A model generated the notes under the pieces. The model ran no database searches. It saw only the letters and a program-made list of their open reading frames with translations, and was not told the DNA's origin. A DNA stretch of 64,000 nucleotides from a virus: IMG/VR virus record IMGVR_UViG_3300029267_001718, positions 1-64,000 of that record. One strand, written 5' to 3'. This document shows positions 33,801 to 43,013 of this stretch, in pieces. How positions within the stretch are numbered: the first letter of the stretch is position 1; each line of letters starts with the position of its first letter. Made by a program: the position numbers and the translations under genes.

Positions 33801-34662
33801 ATTGGAAACGGATGTCACGTCGCAACTGGTCAAGCGGGTGCAAACGGTTCAGGATCTCTACATTCTCTATCAAGCGTTGGCGAATATTCGACAGGCCCAG
33901 GAAATGCGGGCGTGGCGTGCGGCGGATGCTGCTCTGAAAATGGAGCAACAAATCGTGACGATGAAGGAACGTCGCACGAAAGCCGAAGCACTTGGAAACG
34001 ACGCGGAAGCAACGCGGTTGAACAACCTCATCCAACAGCGGGAACAGCAAGCACTATTCGCTCGGTCGATTGCGGGCAAACGTGCGGGCGAGGCTGGTTT
34101 GGAAGGCATGGCTCATGCGGGGATGTCACAAGAACAAGCCCAACTGAAAAACGTTCTCGATCAAACCGTTCAGAGCATCACGCTCGCACGCGGGAATTTC
34201 AAGATGCTGTTCGACGAAGTCAACGTGATGTTCGGACAAGCACCCGTCAACTGGATTTCATCCTTTCTCACGGCGTGGCACGAGCAAGCCCCGGCTATGA
34301 TCGATGCGGTGTCGGCGACGATGGCGAATCTGAAGTTGGAAATGGACCCAACGACGCAGCATTCTCCTTCGCTAGTGCAAGTTTGGAAACAAAACGTGCG
34401 TGCGGTTTCGGAGGGTGTTGCTGGAATCGGATCGGCGATGCAAAACGCACAGCCACGGTTGCGTGAAGCGGCGTTGTCGCACATGACTCCACGTATTCGC
34501 GGCGTGAGTGCGGGTGGATTTGTCCCCGGGGTTTCTGCGAACGAAATCAACGATAATCGGCAAGTTCAAATGGAAATCCATAGCCAAGTGGACTTGGATG
34601 ATGTACGGAGGAACATTGGCAACGCTCTGAATACTGCCGGAATGAACGCGGAGGGGATCTAA
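30808..34662 (+). CDS. Tail tape measure protein
   Basis: A 1284-residue protein, the longest in the window. The N-terminal part follows the TP901-type tape measure core (FEKTMSAVKAVVGDL, TAWSASQVAEAMKFLGLAGF, and SLEDTAVILGLLGNAG). Several hydrophobic helices occur at about 385-470 and 535-560. Residues 600-1130 are long charged coiled coil. Length of this gene sets tail length; by the usual ~1.5 A per residue rule the tail would be near 190 nm. The immediate upstream GT chaperones fit. Confidence 0.93.
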   Translation: MALGEAVLRIWANVRGLQAGLAAGTAKLKAFSASVSKVGASLTALGASAAATGAILLGALSPIVVVGAKFEKTMSAVKAVVGDLAPAAENAGKNFDKLRAKAQELGKTTAWSASQVAEAMKFLGLAGFRTIDILNGVEATLNLASAGALDLARASDIASDTLTAFRMNAADLNRVADVLAITQASANTTVEMLGESMKYAATVSAAYGQSLEDTAVILGLLGNAGLKASIAGTTFANMLQMLTKNADRADRIMRKYGLTFEDIDPLLHSITDIMRTLDKAGVSAADVFDMFGKRAFKGVQAVLGQMEQMELLERAINGSKLAAMEMATTMIDNVAGAFTLLKSAVEGFLNALFDMIRADLGAFIHKVTELVGKAQDWVMANEAIVKSVIGVVSKIGAFMLAVGVALIPFGGFIALLGKAIGVIASVVAAVVSFKAILIGLAVGAVSGVLIPVFVALGKAWQKLKEIFVAVWNGFIKPIIVGMKEGFVEAWNKFLKPAIARLGEAFKSLFAEISILFQTMGQGDGIFKKIASVITSMVVIAVAALVHIIEVLVVVVKSAVQSFTAWNDDLIRMGRRFGWWTDKVKTSTELLAEQKKQAAETTSQFGDLAAQVEKNIHANKNKVASQQKIIGLLQTQSRWTVNELNQLEEELAKHGDLKTAIDDQVKERQKDVDALKQLIDAKKTLGISAAAEEKQLKAAKSLLSDASSAQKRFNEDTKDLVREQYLSVDAVRAAKAEMQAHTEMMEAAEQAQGRLKTGTEKFNELYKELTQQSLEGFAGEIQKIEETRVAQIELTKARIADLQAIRTRMVVQRKAADEDIATHIAELEAERAAVSASGKTTAEIDANIKKLSAARKAASEESAAEIDKIDGDIRQAATALGLIEKRAAENIAKSLQKQSDARRKHLRQMQIDDLKAREETVAAARLESDALLEEEQKRIDKLFATHAKMSPEEIARVENQRAEAIALARNKAAKIIEKAEEDQADKKEKKLTVAAREKKLETDVTSQLVKRVQTVQDLYILYQALANIRQAQEMRAWRAADAALKMEQQIVTMKERRTKAEALGNDAEATRLNNLIQQREQQALFARSIAGKRAGEAGLEGMAHAGMSQEQAQLKNVLDQTVQSITLARGNFKMLFDEVNVMFGQAPVNWISSFLTAWHEQAPAMIDAVSATMANLKLEMDPTTQHSPSLVQVWKQNVRAVSEGVAGIGSAMQNAQPRLREAALSHMTPRIRGVSAGGFVPGVSANEINDNRQVQMEIHSQVDLDDVRRNIGNALNTAGMNAEGI

Positions 34663-35051
34663 TGCCGTACCCAACTCTAGCAACGCTCGACGGAACTGAT
34701 CTGCCCCCGCAGTTTTCGTATAAGCCGTATGTTCCTCGTAAACGGAACTCGACGACGCCAACGGCAAACGCGGTAGTCGTGCAAGCGAGTAATCCTCAAA
34801 TCGTTCACGGCGACGGGACTTTGGCGTTCACGATTGAAGCCTGTTATCCTTCCGAGTTTCAAACACTCTACGATCTCTACGACACAAGCACCTTGACTCT
34901 CTACACGTTTGAGGGATACTGGGGTGAAGTGTTGGAAGTCTACTTTGCTCGGTTGGATCAACCCGGGGTTCGCGGACGACTCTTCAGCGTCTCGGGAATG
35001 TTCCAAGTGATGTGTGTAACAACCCCGATGGCCGCAGTCTGTAGTCCATGA
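34662..35051 (+). CDS. Small tail-tip protein, distal-tail-like
   Basis: A 129-residue protein coupled to the tape measure stop (TAATG). Beta-rich, with an FTIEACYPSEFQTLYDLYDTS segment and a C-terminal FSVSGMFQVMCV strand, a pattern of small distal tail or baseplate proteins that follow tape measure genes. Assignment rests on position and size. Confidence 0.5.
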   Translation: MPYPTLATLDGTDLPPQFSYKPYVPRKRNSTTPTANAVVVQASNPQIVHGDGTLAFTIEACYPSEFQTLYDLYDTSTLTLYTFEGYWGEVLEVYFARLDQPGVRGRLFSVSGMFQVMCVTTPMAAVCSP

Positions 35052-36784
35052 GTTGTCCCGAAATCCGGCAATCGATCTACACGTATGTCGAACAGCCTGC
35101 AGTTGTTTGGCGTAGCGATGTAGTTTTGGAACCTCCGGTTCTTCTAGCACCGGAAAACGAGTCGACGGTTTGCCCGAGCAACACGGGCGGATACGACAAT
35201 CCTTCTGGGATCACGCTGGAGTGGGAAGATCCGGTCGACGCGGATTGGATCATCATTCAAGTCTGTGATAATTCCAGTTTCAACGGTCCTACGCTTCGCT
35301 CGGTCAAAGTGCTCGCCGGGGAAGAATCGTATCAGCTTTCACTGATTTCGGAAATCCGACACGGTGAAAGCGTCTATTGGCGGGCGATGGCGTATAGCAA
35401 TTCGGGCGGTGTTTCCCCGAAGTCGGACGCGTGGCAATTCACTTACGATTGTGGTTCGCCCGGGAAGAAAGGTGGTTCGCCCCCGAGTCCTGCCGGTCGA
35501 CGCCCGTCGCTGTGTGAACTCTACGAAGTGAAGATGGAAGTCGCCGGTCCCGATGTGATAATGGCGTGCTCTCAGGAGAATTTCAATGCAAACGTTGTGT
35601 GGACTTGTGAAGACGGTGACGGTAATGAGATTCTCCGTTTGGATAGCGTTCAGTGGTCCGTTGAAAATGATCCTGCTCACCCTGGACAAATAACGACGCA
35701 AGGCCCGACGAACGGGATGGAAGTGATCGTCAATATAGACTGTGAGTTTTCCGGTCTATTCGCGGTTGTCTTCTGTGCGACGTTCACGCACATTCCAACG
35801 TCTCAGCAATTCGTGTGTTGCGAACGCAAAAAGTTTCGTGTGCACGAGCGGGACATTCCGCAAAACAAACCGCAATTTCAACTGAACGATCCGACGAAGT
35901 TGAAGATATACATGCACCCTGACTACACATCGTTAGGGTCAGGCACGTACATGTATCCTTCGGACGCAAATAAATCAGTGCTTGGTCGCGGTTCGAATGT
36001 GGTTGCGAAGGGTCCGGTGATGCTCGTCAGTCAGGACGTTGCACCCGAACAAAAAGCACGTTGTAAAATTCCGACTGGCGATTCTCAGATGGTGGGAATG
36101 GAGTCGGTTGTCAACATTCCAGTCCCTTGGGTTTGCGATCACATTAAGAAGGAAGGCAAAGCCGATTCCGGTTTGAAATGCGACGATGAGACCCCCTCGG
36201 GTTTGATGGTCGACAACGAAGCCGAGTGCACGTTTGGAATCAATTCGGTGACTGGTCTCAGCATGGTGTTGAAACCGGGGGGTCACCTTGTTGTGGATCT
36301 AGTTGGGGATAGTTATGATTTTGGTGTGACTGAGCACGGGCTTGTTGTTCGTGATGATTGCGAAAAGGATTTGTCTTGGTCGATTCGTCAATACGTGGAC
36401 ATTAAGGATTGGGCAATCAGCGGCGGTCTGGTCTTCGACATTTGCAACTATTGCTATGGTTGGTATCCAGGCGAAGAATTGCCTGATCCTGCCGGATGTT
36501 CGGATACGATGGTAGTGTCGGGCGGTGACGATGAAGGGATCAATGATAACTACACTAAATCGGGCACTTACAACGGCGAGCCCGCTTGGGTCAACAGTTC
36601 TTCGCCTCCGTACCAATATTGGATTTGGTGGGATTCAACTGCGGGCGAATGGCGAGTGAGTCAAAACAAGGGTGATGATTTCGACTATTACGCGGGCGGT
36701 GGCGATGCGAATTGCCCGAGTGGTGGCGGAGCGTATACCGGATTCGGAGTACATACCGGAACTATTCTAGTGCAAGAGGGTTAG
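35048..36784 (+). CDS. Large Cys-rich tail protein with FN3-like N-terminal region
   Basis: A 578-residue protein, ATG overlapping the previous stop. Residues about 30-135 contain a fibronectin-III-like sandwich (LEWEDPVDADWIIIQVCDNSSF to VYWRAMAYSN), then a Gly/Pro linker. The middle is rich in cysteines in pairs. The C-terminus (about 500-575) carries a compact repeat-like domain (INDNYTKSGTYNGEPAWVN, with WWDSTAGEWRVS). It is likely a tail-tip or fibre component exposed to the host surface. Confidence 0.62.
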   Translation: MSCPEIRQSIYTYVEQPAVVWRSDVVLEPPVLLAPENESTVCPSNTGGYDNPSGITLEWEDPVDADWIIIQVCDNSSFNGPTLRSVKVLAGEESYQLSLISEIRHGESVYWRAMAYSNSGGVSPKSDAWQFTYDCGSPGKKGGSPPSPAGRRPSLCELYEVKMEVAGPDVIMACSQENFNANVVWTCEDGDGNEILRLDSVQWSVENDPAHPGQITTQGPTNGMEVIVNIDCEFSGLFAVVFCATFTHIPTSQQFVCCERKKFRVHERDIPQNKPQFQLNDPTKLKIYMHPDYTSLGSGTYMYPSDANKSVLGRGSNVVAKGPVMLVSQDVAPEQKARCKIPTGDSQMVGMESVVNIPVPWVCDHIKKEGKADSGLKCDDETPSGLMVDNEAECTFGINSVTGLSMVLKPGGHLVVDLVGDSYDFGVTEHGLVVRDDCEKDLSWSIRQYVDIKDWAISGGLVFDICNYCYGWYPGEELPDPAGCSDTMVVSGGDDEGINDNYTKSGTYNGEPAWVNSSSPPYQYWIWWDSTAGEWRVSQNKGDDFDYYAGGGDANCPSGGGAYTGFGVHTGTILVQEG

Positions 36785-36785
36785 A

Positions 36786-38201
36786 ATGCACAATGTGTTA
36801 CTGTCGGCTATACATGAGGAATTCGTAAGGAGTCGAATCTTTCAAGCGGTGACTCCCGAACGCGGTGTTCGGTTCATCAATTTCCTCAAGCACAATTCCG
36901 TAGATGACATTCGCGGTGAGTTTGACTGGTGGAATGTTTCCTACGATTCTGAAAAGCAAGTATTCACCTTGCAACTCCAACGGGACGGCAAAGTCGCGGC
37001 GTTGCTGACGATGGATTCGAAGGGGATCTGGCGAGGACGTTCGCGGGTGTCGAACGGGACGCTGGTTCTGACTTCAACGGTCAGGGGCGAGCACTGGAAA
37101 ATTCTCGGGAGTCCGGTCAAATTCTACGCGACGATTGAAGTCGATCCGGATGAGCCAACGTTTCGATACGAGGATCATCTTCCACCGCAGCTTGACTGGT
37201 CTGAAGTCGGGTTGAATCTTCGGAAACCTCCGTATTGGAATCACATCCGAGAGTTTCCGAAATCGGACACGGCGATTGCTCTGGTCGGACACGATAGACC
37301 CACGTATTTTGAGCGTGTGGTCAAATCGCTCGCGGCGAATAAGGGAGTGATTGAAGGCATCCCGGTTTACGTGTTCCTCGACGCGTGCGATCCTGATGTG
37401 ATGCGTGAGCAGGAAAACTTGGCGAAGGCGATCCTGCCGGTTGTGCTCGTGGTAAAGCGGCCAGTCAATTTCGGCTGCGGGCGAAACCTGATTGACGCAC
37501 GTCGACAAGTGTTTGATTTGCTCGGGTATCGTCAAGCGTTCATCTGTGAAGATGATTTGGTGTTGTCGGAAACCTACCTTTCGACGTGCCTCCAATTGTA
37601 TAGATGGGCGACAGAGACCTACAGCGACGTTGGAGCGGTTCAAGCGTGGAACTTCTGTACGCTTCCCCTCGACGCTAAACGAGAAGCACACAGCCTCGTG
37701 AAAGCCACTTGGACGAATTGGTGGGGTTATCTGATGGGGCACGAGACTTGGAGACGGATTCGGGCGTTCCTCTACAAGTTTGAGCGGCTGTTTCTCGGTG
37801 GTGTCTATGCTCGTCGCCCGCATCGGTCGGTCAAAAAGTGGTTCCAGCTGAAGTATAGCTCTGAACGAGATCCGATTGGTGTCTCGGATCACTATCCGGT
37901 CGACAGCGAATTCTACACCCGTCGCGAGGCATATTTGAACGGTCCTCCCACTGGTCAGGACGCAGCGACTTCGTATGCGATGGATCTGGCGGGGTACGTG
38001 CGACTGTGCACGCTAGTCAATCACGGGGAGTACATTGGGCAGCAAGGGATTCACATGAATCCGAAATGGTTCACGCGGGAAGGTTTTGGGAACATCCGCC
38101 TGGATGAACTTGGGACGCCTAAGCAATTCGTTCCGCTGAAGGAAGGGCAATCCTTCGAACGTCTCGACTCGGCAATCAAGGGGGGTTTGGAGTTCAAATG
38201 A
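36786..38201 (+). CDS. GT-A fold glycosyltransferase with N-terminal beta domain
   Basis: A 471-residue protein. Residues 1-150 form an unrecognised beta-rich region. From about 158 a GT-A pattern begins (AIALVGHDRPTYFERVVKSL, VYVFLDACD), with the metal-binding acidic motif FICEDDLVLS near 253-262. The pattern recalls GT13 (GnT-I-like) or GT2 enzymes. It lies between two tail genes and overlaps the next gene by 4 nt, an unusual place for a sugar-transfer enzyme. Confidence 0.78.
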   Translation: MHNVLLSAIHEEFVRSRIFQAVTPERGVRFINFLKHNSVDDIRGEFDWWNVSYDSEKQVFTLQLQRDGKVAALLTMDSKGIWRGRSRVSNGTLVLTSTVRGEHWKILGSPVKFYATIEVDPDEPTFRYEDHLPPQLDWSEVGLNLRKPPYWNHIREFPKSDTAIALVGHDRPTYFERVVKSLAANKGVIEGIPVYVFLDACDPDVMREQENLAKAILPVVLVVKRPVNFGCGRNLIDARRQVFDLLGYRQAFICEDDLVLSETYLSTCLQLYRWATETYSDVGAVQAWNFCTLPLDAKREAHSLVKATWTNWWGYLMGHETWRRIRAFLYKFERLFLGGVYARRPHRSVKKWFQLKYSSERDPIGVSDHYPVDSEFYTRREAYLNGPPTGQDAATSYAMDLAGYVRLCTLVNHGEYIGQQGIHMNPKWFTREGFGNIRLDELGTPKQFVPLKEGQSFERLDSAIKGGLEFK

Positions 38202-38485
38202 TTGACGACATTCGCGTTCCGAAAAATATTTTTCAGAAAGCGTTGTCTGCGATTAGTGCCTTGGTTTCGGGTGAAACCGTTGGTGAAATGCAGATGCGAA
38301 AACGCGTTGAGGTTTGTGCTCAATGTGAGTACGTGCGTGAAGCGAACGGCGAAATGCGATGCGGGATCTGCGGATGCAAAATCTCAGGAGATCGTGGAAT
38401 TTTGAACCTCGCGAAGTTTGTCGAAACTGACTCCTATGGATGCAAACATCCGAACGGTAGTCAGTGGAAAGCGAACGGATGCTGA
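38198..38485 (+). CDS. Small zinc-ribbon protein
   Basis: A 95-residue protein coupled by ATGA. The C-terminal half carries C-x2-C (CAQC), C-x2-C-x-C (CGICGC) and a final CKH/GC, consistent with one or two zinc sites. The N-terminus is a helical hydrophobic segment (FQKALSAISALV). Similar small ribbons occur near phage tail genes. Role unknown. Confidence 0.6.
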   Translation: MIDDIRVPKNIFQKALSAISALVSGETVGEMQMRKRVEVCAQCEYVREANGEMRCGICGCKISGDRGILNLAKFVETDSYGCKHPNGSQWKANGC

Positions 38486-38500
38486 GAACCGGAGTATGAA

Positions 38501-40240
38501 ATGAAAATTGCGATGATTGGTGAGTCGTTGGGAGTGCCGTCTGGTTTTGGCGTTCAATCTCGGATGATTGCTGAAGGATTGGCAAAACGCAAGCACGAGG
38601 TTGTGGTCATCGGAACTCCTTCGGTTCCGTTGAAAGATCCGGTCGACAATCTTACGGAGATCCGTTGCGAACAGATCAATGATTTGGAGGCGGTGGATCG
38701 CATCCTGCATAGGATTAAACCAGACGCGGTGATTTGTTTTTACTACATGGGCATGTGCGCACACTGGTCGAAGCTATCATCAGCCCCGCCAAACTGTCCT
38801 ATGTATTTCTGGATGCCTTGGGAAGCGAGTTCGCCGGAACACGATTTGGATCTGCTACTGAAGACAATTCCGGAAGATCACATCGTGCATCTGACGAAAT
38901 ATGGTCAGCAATTGTGGGAGGGTGTCTTTCAATCGAAAAACATCATTCCGCACGGAGTCGACTTGTCGATCTTCAAACCTCGAAACGTTTCGCAGTCGGC
39001 ACTTCGGCGGGAGTGGGCGGAGAAACTGCGGTTCCCTCTGTTTGAGGATTCGCTGATCGTGTTGAACGTCGATAGAAACGTGTGGCATAAGCGTTGGGAT
39101 GCGACGTTTGATTTTATTCGGCGACTGCAGGAAACTGAGAGTCGCACGGTTCAACTGATCGCACACACGCGGATTCACGAAAAGGGTGAGCACGGTCATC
39201 CCAAGGGCTACAATCTCCCGAAACTGGAAGCACTCTACGGACTGACGGGCAAGGTCTGCTACACTCATTTTGAGTGGGCGACGGGGTTAGACCGTCAAAC
39301 GTTGGCGAAGTTGTATCGTGTAGCTGATTTGCGGATCTCCACATCGATGGGTGAAGGGTTCGGCGTTCCCACAATTGAAGCGATGGGGATCGGTCTCCCT
39401 CAAATCGTCAACAAGCAAACAACGATGCCGGATATCCTTGGTGAAGACTGTCCATATATGGTCGAGCCCGCATTCACGCAGGAGCAATCTGGTCACCTTT
39501 GGCAAGTGCCTGATGTGATGGCGATGGTGGATCGTGCTCGGTATTTGATTGAAGACCCGAAAGTGGTCAAAGCGGAACGCACCAAACATCGACGGCGGGT
39601 GCAAAAGTTCGACTCGGAAAAGGTGGTCGACGCTTGGGAAGAACTGCTGAAAAAGGGACGGCGTAGCAATCCTCCGGAACAATGTTGGCGTTTCCACCGT
39701 TGGGGCTATGGGGCGAAGCATTTCAATATGGATAAGTTGAAGGCTACGGCGAAGGTTGTCAGCCGACTCGGGCGACTCCCGAAAACGTTGGTCGTCGGGG
39801 CATTTGATGGTAGAATGTTGGAGTTCTGCCTAGATGCGGGTTGTGATGTCTTTGGAATCGAATACGATGCAGAAGTCGTCAAAACTGCAGCGGCGATAAT
39901 TCGCGATTCGATTAAGGTGATTACTGATGCCGATCCTTGGCCGGATGCAGAAGTTGCGGTGGTGACGGACGAATTATATCGGACGAACGACGCGGAAGCA
40001 CTTCTCGACAAGCTATCTGAATACGAGTGGGTGGTGTTGCGAAATCGGCGGATCTTTTTGTGGGATCGCGATGAGTTGGACGTTGATAGCCTGATGAAAT
40101 ATTTCAGGACGCAAGGGATGACTCGGCGACACGACTTGGAGAAAATGGCTCGCGAGAAAATCGACGATGAGTTCGATCACGAAATCTGGCAGCGTGGCCA
40201 GGACACGTCGAAAATTCCACACGCGTTTGCGAAGGCATAG
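38501..40240 (+). CDS. GT4-like glycosyltransferase fused to a methyltransferase-like domain
   Basis: A 579-residue protein with ACCGGAGTATGAAATG at its start. Residues 1-395 are a full GT-B enzyme: GESLGVPSGFGVQSRM (8-23), IIPHGVDL (about 147), STSMGEGFGVPTIEAMG (about 285-301). Residues about 430-525 (LVVGAFDGRMLEFCLDAGCDVFGIE) match motif I of Rossmann methyltransferases, followed by an acidic strand, but later SAM motifs are weak. Such a fusion could cap a transferred sugar. It sits between tail genes. Confidence 0.75.
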   Translation: MKIAMIGESLGVPSGFGVQSRMIAEGLAKRKHEVVVIGTPSVPLKDPVDNLTEIRCEQINDLEAVDRILHRIKPDAVICFYYMGMCAHWSKLSSAPPNCPMYFWMPWEASSPEHDLDLLLKTIPEDHIVHLTKYGQQLWEGVFQSKNIIPHGVDLSIFKPRNVSQSALRREWAEKLRFPLFEDSLIVLNVDRNVWHKRWDATFDFIRRLQETESRTVQLIAHTRIHEKGEHGHPKGYNLPKLEALYGLTGKVCYTHFEWATGLDRQTLAKLYRVADLRISTSMGEGFGVPTIEAMGIGLPQIVNKQTTMPDILGEDCPYMVEPAFTQEQSGHLWQVPDVMAMVDRARYLIEDPKVVKAERTKHRRRVQKFDSEKVVDAWEELLKKGRRSNPPEQCWRFHRWGYGAKHFNMDKLKATAKVVSRLGRLPKTLVVGAFDGRMLEFCLDAGCDVFGIEYDAEVVKTAAAIIRDSIKVITDADPWPDAEVAVVTDELYRTNDAEALLDKLSEYEWVVLRNRRIFLWDRDELDVDSLMKYFRTQGMTRRHDLEKMAREKIDDEFDHEIWQRGQDTSKIPHAFAKA

Positions 40241-40242
40241 CC

Positions 40243-42474
40243 ATGAGTTGTATTGCTGATGAAACTCTGATGAATGACCTAGTCAACTGGTCGATGACTA
40301 GTGCGATGGGCGGGCAATATTCTGGAAGCGTTCAACTGATGAACGCGAGCGGGCAATATGACGAGTCGCTCCACTGGACGCCGTTGAGGATCTACCTTGC
40401 AGCGACGGCGGTCGGTTCGGGTGGCGTGGATGTGAGTGGGTTGTGGGGAACAACGCACTGGATCAACGGATTGATTTCGTCAGTCCGCGAGGGTGAAGGA
40501 TTGTCGGCGGGACAAGTTTCGCTGTCAATCGTTTCTTACTTCACGCGGTTGGGGCGTAAGCCAGTCAATACCGAATTCTTCAACGCGTTGTCTCGGGGTG
40601 ATTACTTCGCTTCAGGGAATTCGAACAGTAGCTATGCGGAAGGCGGGTATTATCTTCAAGACGGGGGTGGATACGCGAGGGCGGGATCAACGCTCACGGA
40701 ACTTGCGGGGACGTGGACGATTGAGGACACGGACGGTAAGAAATGGACGCGTGTCGGCTCGGTCACAGGAACGTATACGGCAGCGGGCGGGGGTGCAACT
40801 GGTTCGCTGACGGTTGAAGGCACGTTGAACGTCGGCGACATATTGGCGGAGTTAGCCAGCCGTTACGGGACAACTCCACCCTGGCTCTACGATTTCAGCG
40901 AACTCGCTTCGGACGATCATCTGATTCGGGGAGTCGTGACGGGTAACAATTTGCTGGCGGAAATGCAAGCCGTCGCGGAAGCGGGCGAGTCTGATCTGTT
41001 CGTGCAAGCGGATGGTATTCTCACGGCGGGGTTGTGGAAGGACGCGAGTGATTCGGTCGACTTCGTGATTCCTGCCGAGGCTGTTATCGAAGCGAACATT
41101 TCTCACGAACAGGACTTCGGTCCTTCGATCTTGAAAGTCAGCGGGCGGTTTTTCTCCGAATACGAATGTGGCGATCAGCAAATGATCTGCGGGGGCGGGG
41201 GTGGTGGCAAGCCTGGGGGATCGGGCAGTGGTCTTCCCGCACGTCGCCCGACGCGTGGCGAGCAGAAAATTTGTGCGAAGGTTGGGATTGCTGAACCCGA
41301 TGCTCGGGCGAGACTGCAGGGGATCAAGGTTGGTGCTCAATCTGGAAACGTCGATGGAGCAAACTTCGAAATCACTGACGGCGACGGTGATTATGAGTCG
41401 GGTGATGAAGCTACGATCACGGTGCGACAAGGCTCGGACGGTGAAATCGAAATGGTTCCGACTACTCAAGGTTTTCTCGCTGCAGGGGATCATTCGGTGA
41501 CACTCGGGGCACGCGGGCGGGCGAAACCTCCGGAGTCAATCGACGGTCCTGGGGCGAAGAAAAAACTCGGGGCGGAAAAAGCGAAGGCGGTCGAAAAACA
41601 ACTCAAGGCGATGGTCAAAAAATTGACCAAAGGCAAAAAGGCTGCGGTCGGTGGTGCAGGTGGCGGTGCGGGCGGTGGTGGTAGTGGCACGAGCGGCGGT
41701 GGTGCGAACGCTGGAACGTCGGCGGACAAAGCGAATGATGAGAAAGATCCGAATCGCATCGAAATGATCGTCACTGATCCGGACTTGCAGAATGAATTCG
41801 GAACGGTAGTGGAGTCGATTGATAACCTCTACATCTCCGACAAAGAAACTCTTTTCGACGTGGCGGTTCATCGGTTCCAAGAATTCAAACGTCAGCGGAA
41901 AGTGTGGACGGTGAAATGTACGCACATCGATACGCTTCGACTCAACCAAGTCGTGCAGTTCCGGACGCCTAAGCAAAATACTTTGGTGACGGGTCTGTTG
42001 TCTCAGATCGCAGGTGGTTATAATCCTGAACCCACTGCACAAATGACTTTGCTCGTCGAATCCTTTGAAGACATTGGAGCGACCGAATACACGTCGGACA
42101 ATCTTCTCTTGTGTGGCGAGTTTGAGGGCGTCAACGAAATTGGACAAGGGACGGTTTGGGTTTGCGATGACGATGAGCGGATCTGGGCGGCTGACGGGTA
42201 CATGGTTGTCGAGGGAGCGGGGATTGTCTATCAGTGGATTAACGTGGATGTCAATGCTACTTACGACGTTGAGGTTTTTGGGTTCAAGCCTGGAGGCGGC
42301 GGTGGTGTGGCTACGTTGTCCTTCGGTGGTTCGTCAACGAACTGTCTCAGCAACTCCACGACGAGCATCACGGGAATCACGCCAGCGTCGTCGCCCGCTC
42401 AATTCAAACTCGACGTTACTTCGGGGCAGTGGGAATTCAAAAAGCCACGACTTGTCAAACACATCACTGCTTAA
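40243..42474 (+). CDS. Tail/baseplate hub-like protein with glycine-rich linker
   Basis: A 743-residue protein, start just after the preceding stop. The beginning (NDLVNWSMTSAMGGQYSGSVQLMNASG) and a middle part with LYISDKETLFDVAVHRFQEFKRQRKVWTVKC resemble hub proteins of siphovirus tail tips. Residues about 470-490 are a Gly/Ser/Ala tract, and a Lys-rich helix precedes it. The C-terminal 110 residues form a separate beta domain with a carbohydrate-binding-module-like strand pattern. It is the last structural gene seen. Confidence 0.6.
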   Translation: MSCIADETLMNDLVNWSMTSAMGGQYSGSVQLMNASGQYDESLHWTPLRIYLAATAVGSGGVDVSGLWGTTHWINGLISSVREGEGLSAGQVSLSIVSYFTRLGRKPVNTEFFNALSRGDYFASGNSNSSYAEGGYYLQDGGGYARAGSTLTELAGTWTIEDTDGKKWTRVGSVTGTYTAAGGGATGSLTVEGTLNVGDILAELASRYGTTPPWLYDFSELASDDHLIRGVVTGNNLLAEMQAVAEAGESDLFVQADGILTAGLWKDASDSVDFVIPAEAVIEANISHEQDFGPSILKVSGRFFSEYECGDQQMICGGGGGGKPGGSGSGLPARRPTRGEQKICAKVGIAEPDARARLQGIKVGAQSGNVDGANFEITDGDGDYESGDEATITVRQGSDGEIEMVPTTQGFLAAGDHSVTLGARGRAKPPESIDGPGAKKKLGAEKAKAVEKQLKAMVKKLTKGKKAAVGGAGGGAGGGGSGTSGGGANAGTSADKANDEKDPNRIEMIVTDPDLQNEFGTVVESIDNLYISDKETLFDVAVHRFQEFKRQRKVWTVKCTHIDTLRLNQVVQFRTPKQNTLVTGLLSQIAGGYNPEPTAQMTLLVESFEDIGATEYTSDNLLLCGEFEGVNEIGQGTVWVCDDDERIWAADGYMVVEGAGIVYQWINVDVNATYDVEVFGFKPGGGGGVATLSFGGSSTNCLSNSTTSITGITPASSPAQFKLDVTSGQWEFKKPRLVKHITA

Positions 42475-42488
42475 TGTCCCCGGGGACA
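42475..42488 (+). repeat. CCCGGGGACAC near-palindrome, copy 4
   Basis: TGTCCCCGGGGACA (continuing to CT) fills the gap between the hub stop and the next gene's GGAG. This copy is a perfect palindrome over 14 bp. Confidence 0.75.
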
Positions 42489-42500
42489 CTGGAGCGAACG

Positions 42501-43013
42501 ATGTCTAATCCGTCAGCAACGGTTAAGGAAATGTTGGCACGTGCGGAAGCACGTAAAAAACGCGTTGCGGATGACGTTCTTCAGGATGCGAAACCAAAGC
42601 GACGGTGGAAACCGAAAACGCCGAAGCAGCGGGTTTGGGATTACTTCATCAGTGAGTTTCGCGATAGATGGCCGATGTCGTTCGCGTCAACGGAGCGGTC
42701 AATGCCTGGGGGTGAGGACGCGGGCAATCAACGAACGTACGCGGCGGAATATCGGCGAGTGAATGCGATCTTGAAATTCTGCAACGCTGACGAAGGTCTG
42801 GCCAAGCGTATGGTAGCTTTCGTTTTCGATAATTGGGATAAATTCAGCACGACGGATCGCGACGTGCCAACGTTCAATCTAGTAGGCACCGTGGGGTTTC
42901 TTCAGGTGGTACGAACTCGGATGCTGAATGGGTTTCCGAAGAAACGTGAAGATGAACGGATGCTGACGCGGTGCGATGAAGAGGCGATGGACGCGGAAAC
43001 GTCTGAGTGGTAA
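42501..43013 (+). CDS. Replication-region hypothetical protein
   Basis: A 170-residue basic protein from ATG 42501. Residues 30-60 are Lys/Arg rich (RRWKPKTPKQRVWDYF), and the remainder is helical with Trp/Phe pairs. Immediately followed by a helicase loader (TAATG overlap). By synteny it may bind single-stranded DNA or help loading, as small basic proteins before DnaC/DnaB genes often do. Not recognised by family. Confidence 0.5.
   Translation: MSNPSATVKEMLARAEARKKRVADDVLQDAKPKRRWKPKTPKQRVWDYFISEFRDRWPMSFASTERSMPGGEDAGNQRTYAAEYRRVNAILKFCNADEGLAKRMVAFVFDNWDKFSTTDRDVPTFNLVGTVGFLQVVRTRMLNGFPKKREDERMLTRCDEEAMDAETSEW

Noticed and set aside
41652-41715. GGT/GGC-rich tract as a DNA repeat array
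   Set aside because: It encodes the Gly-rich linker of the hub-like protein; ordinary low complexity.
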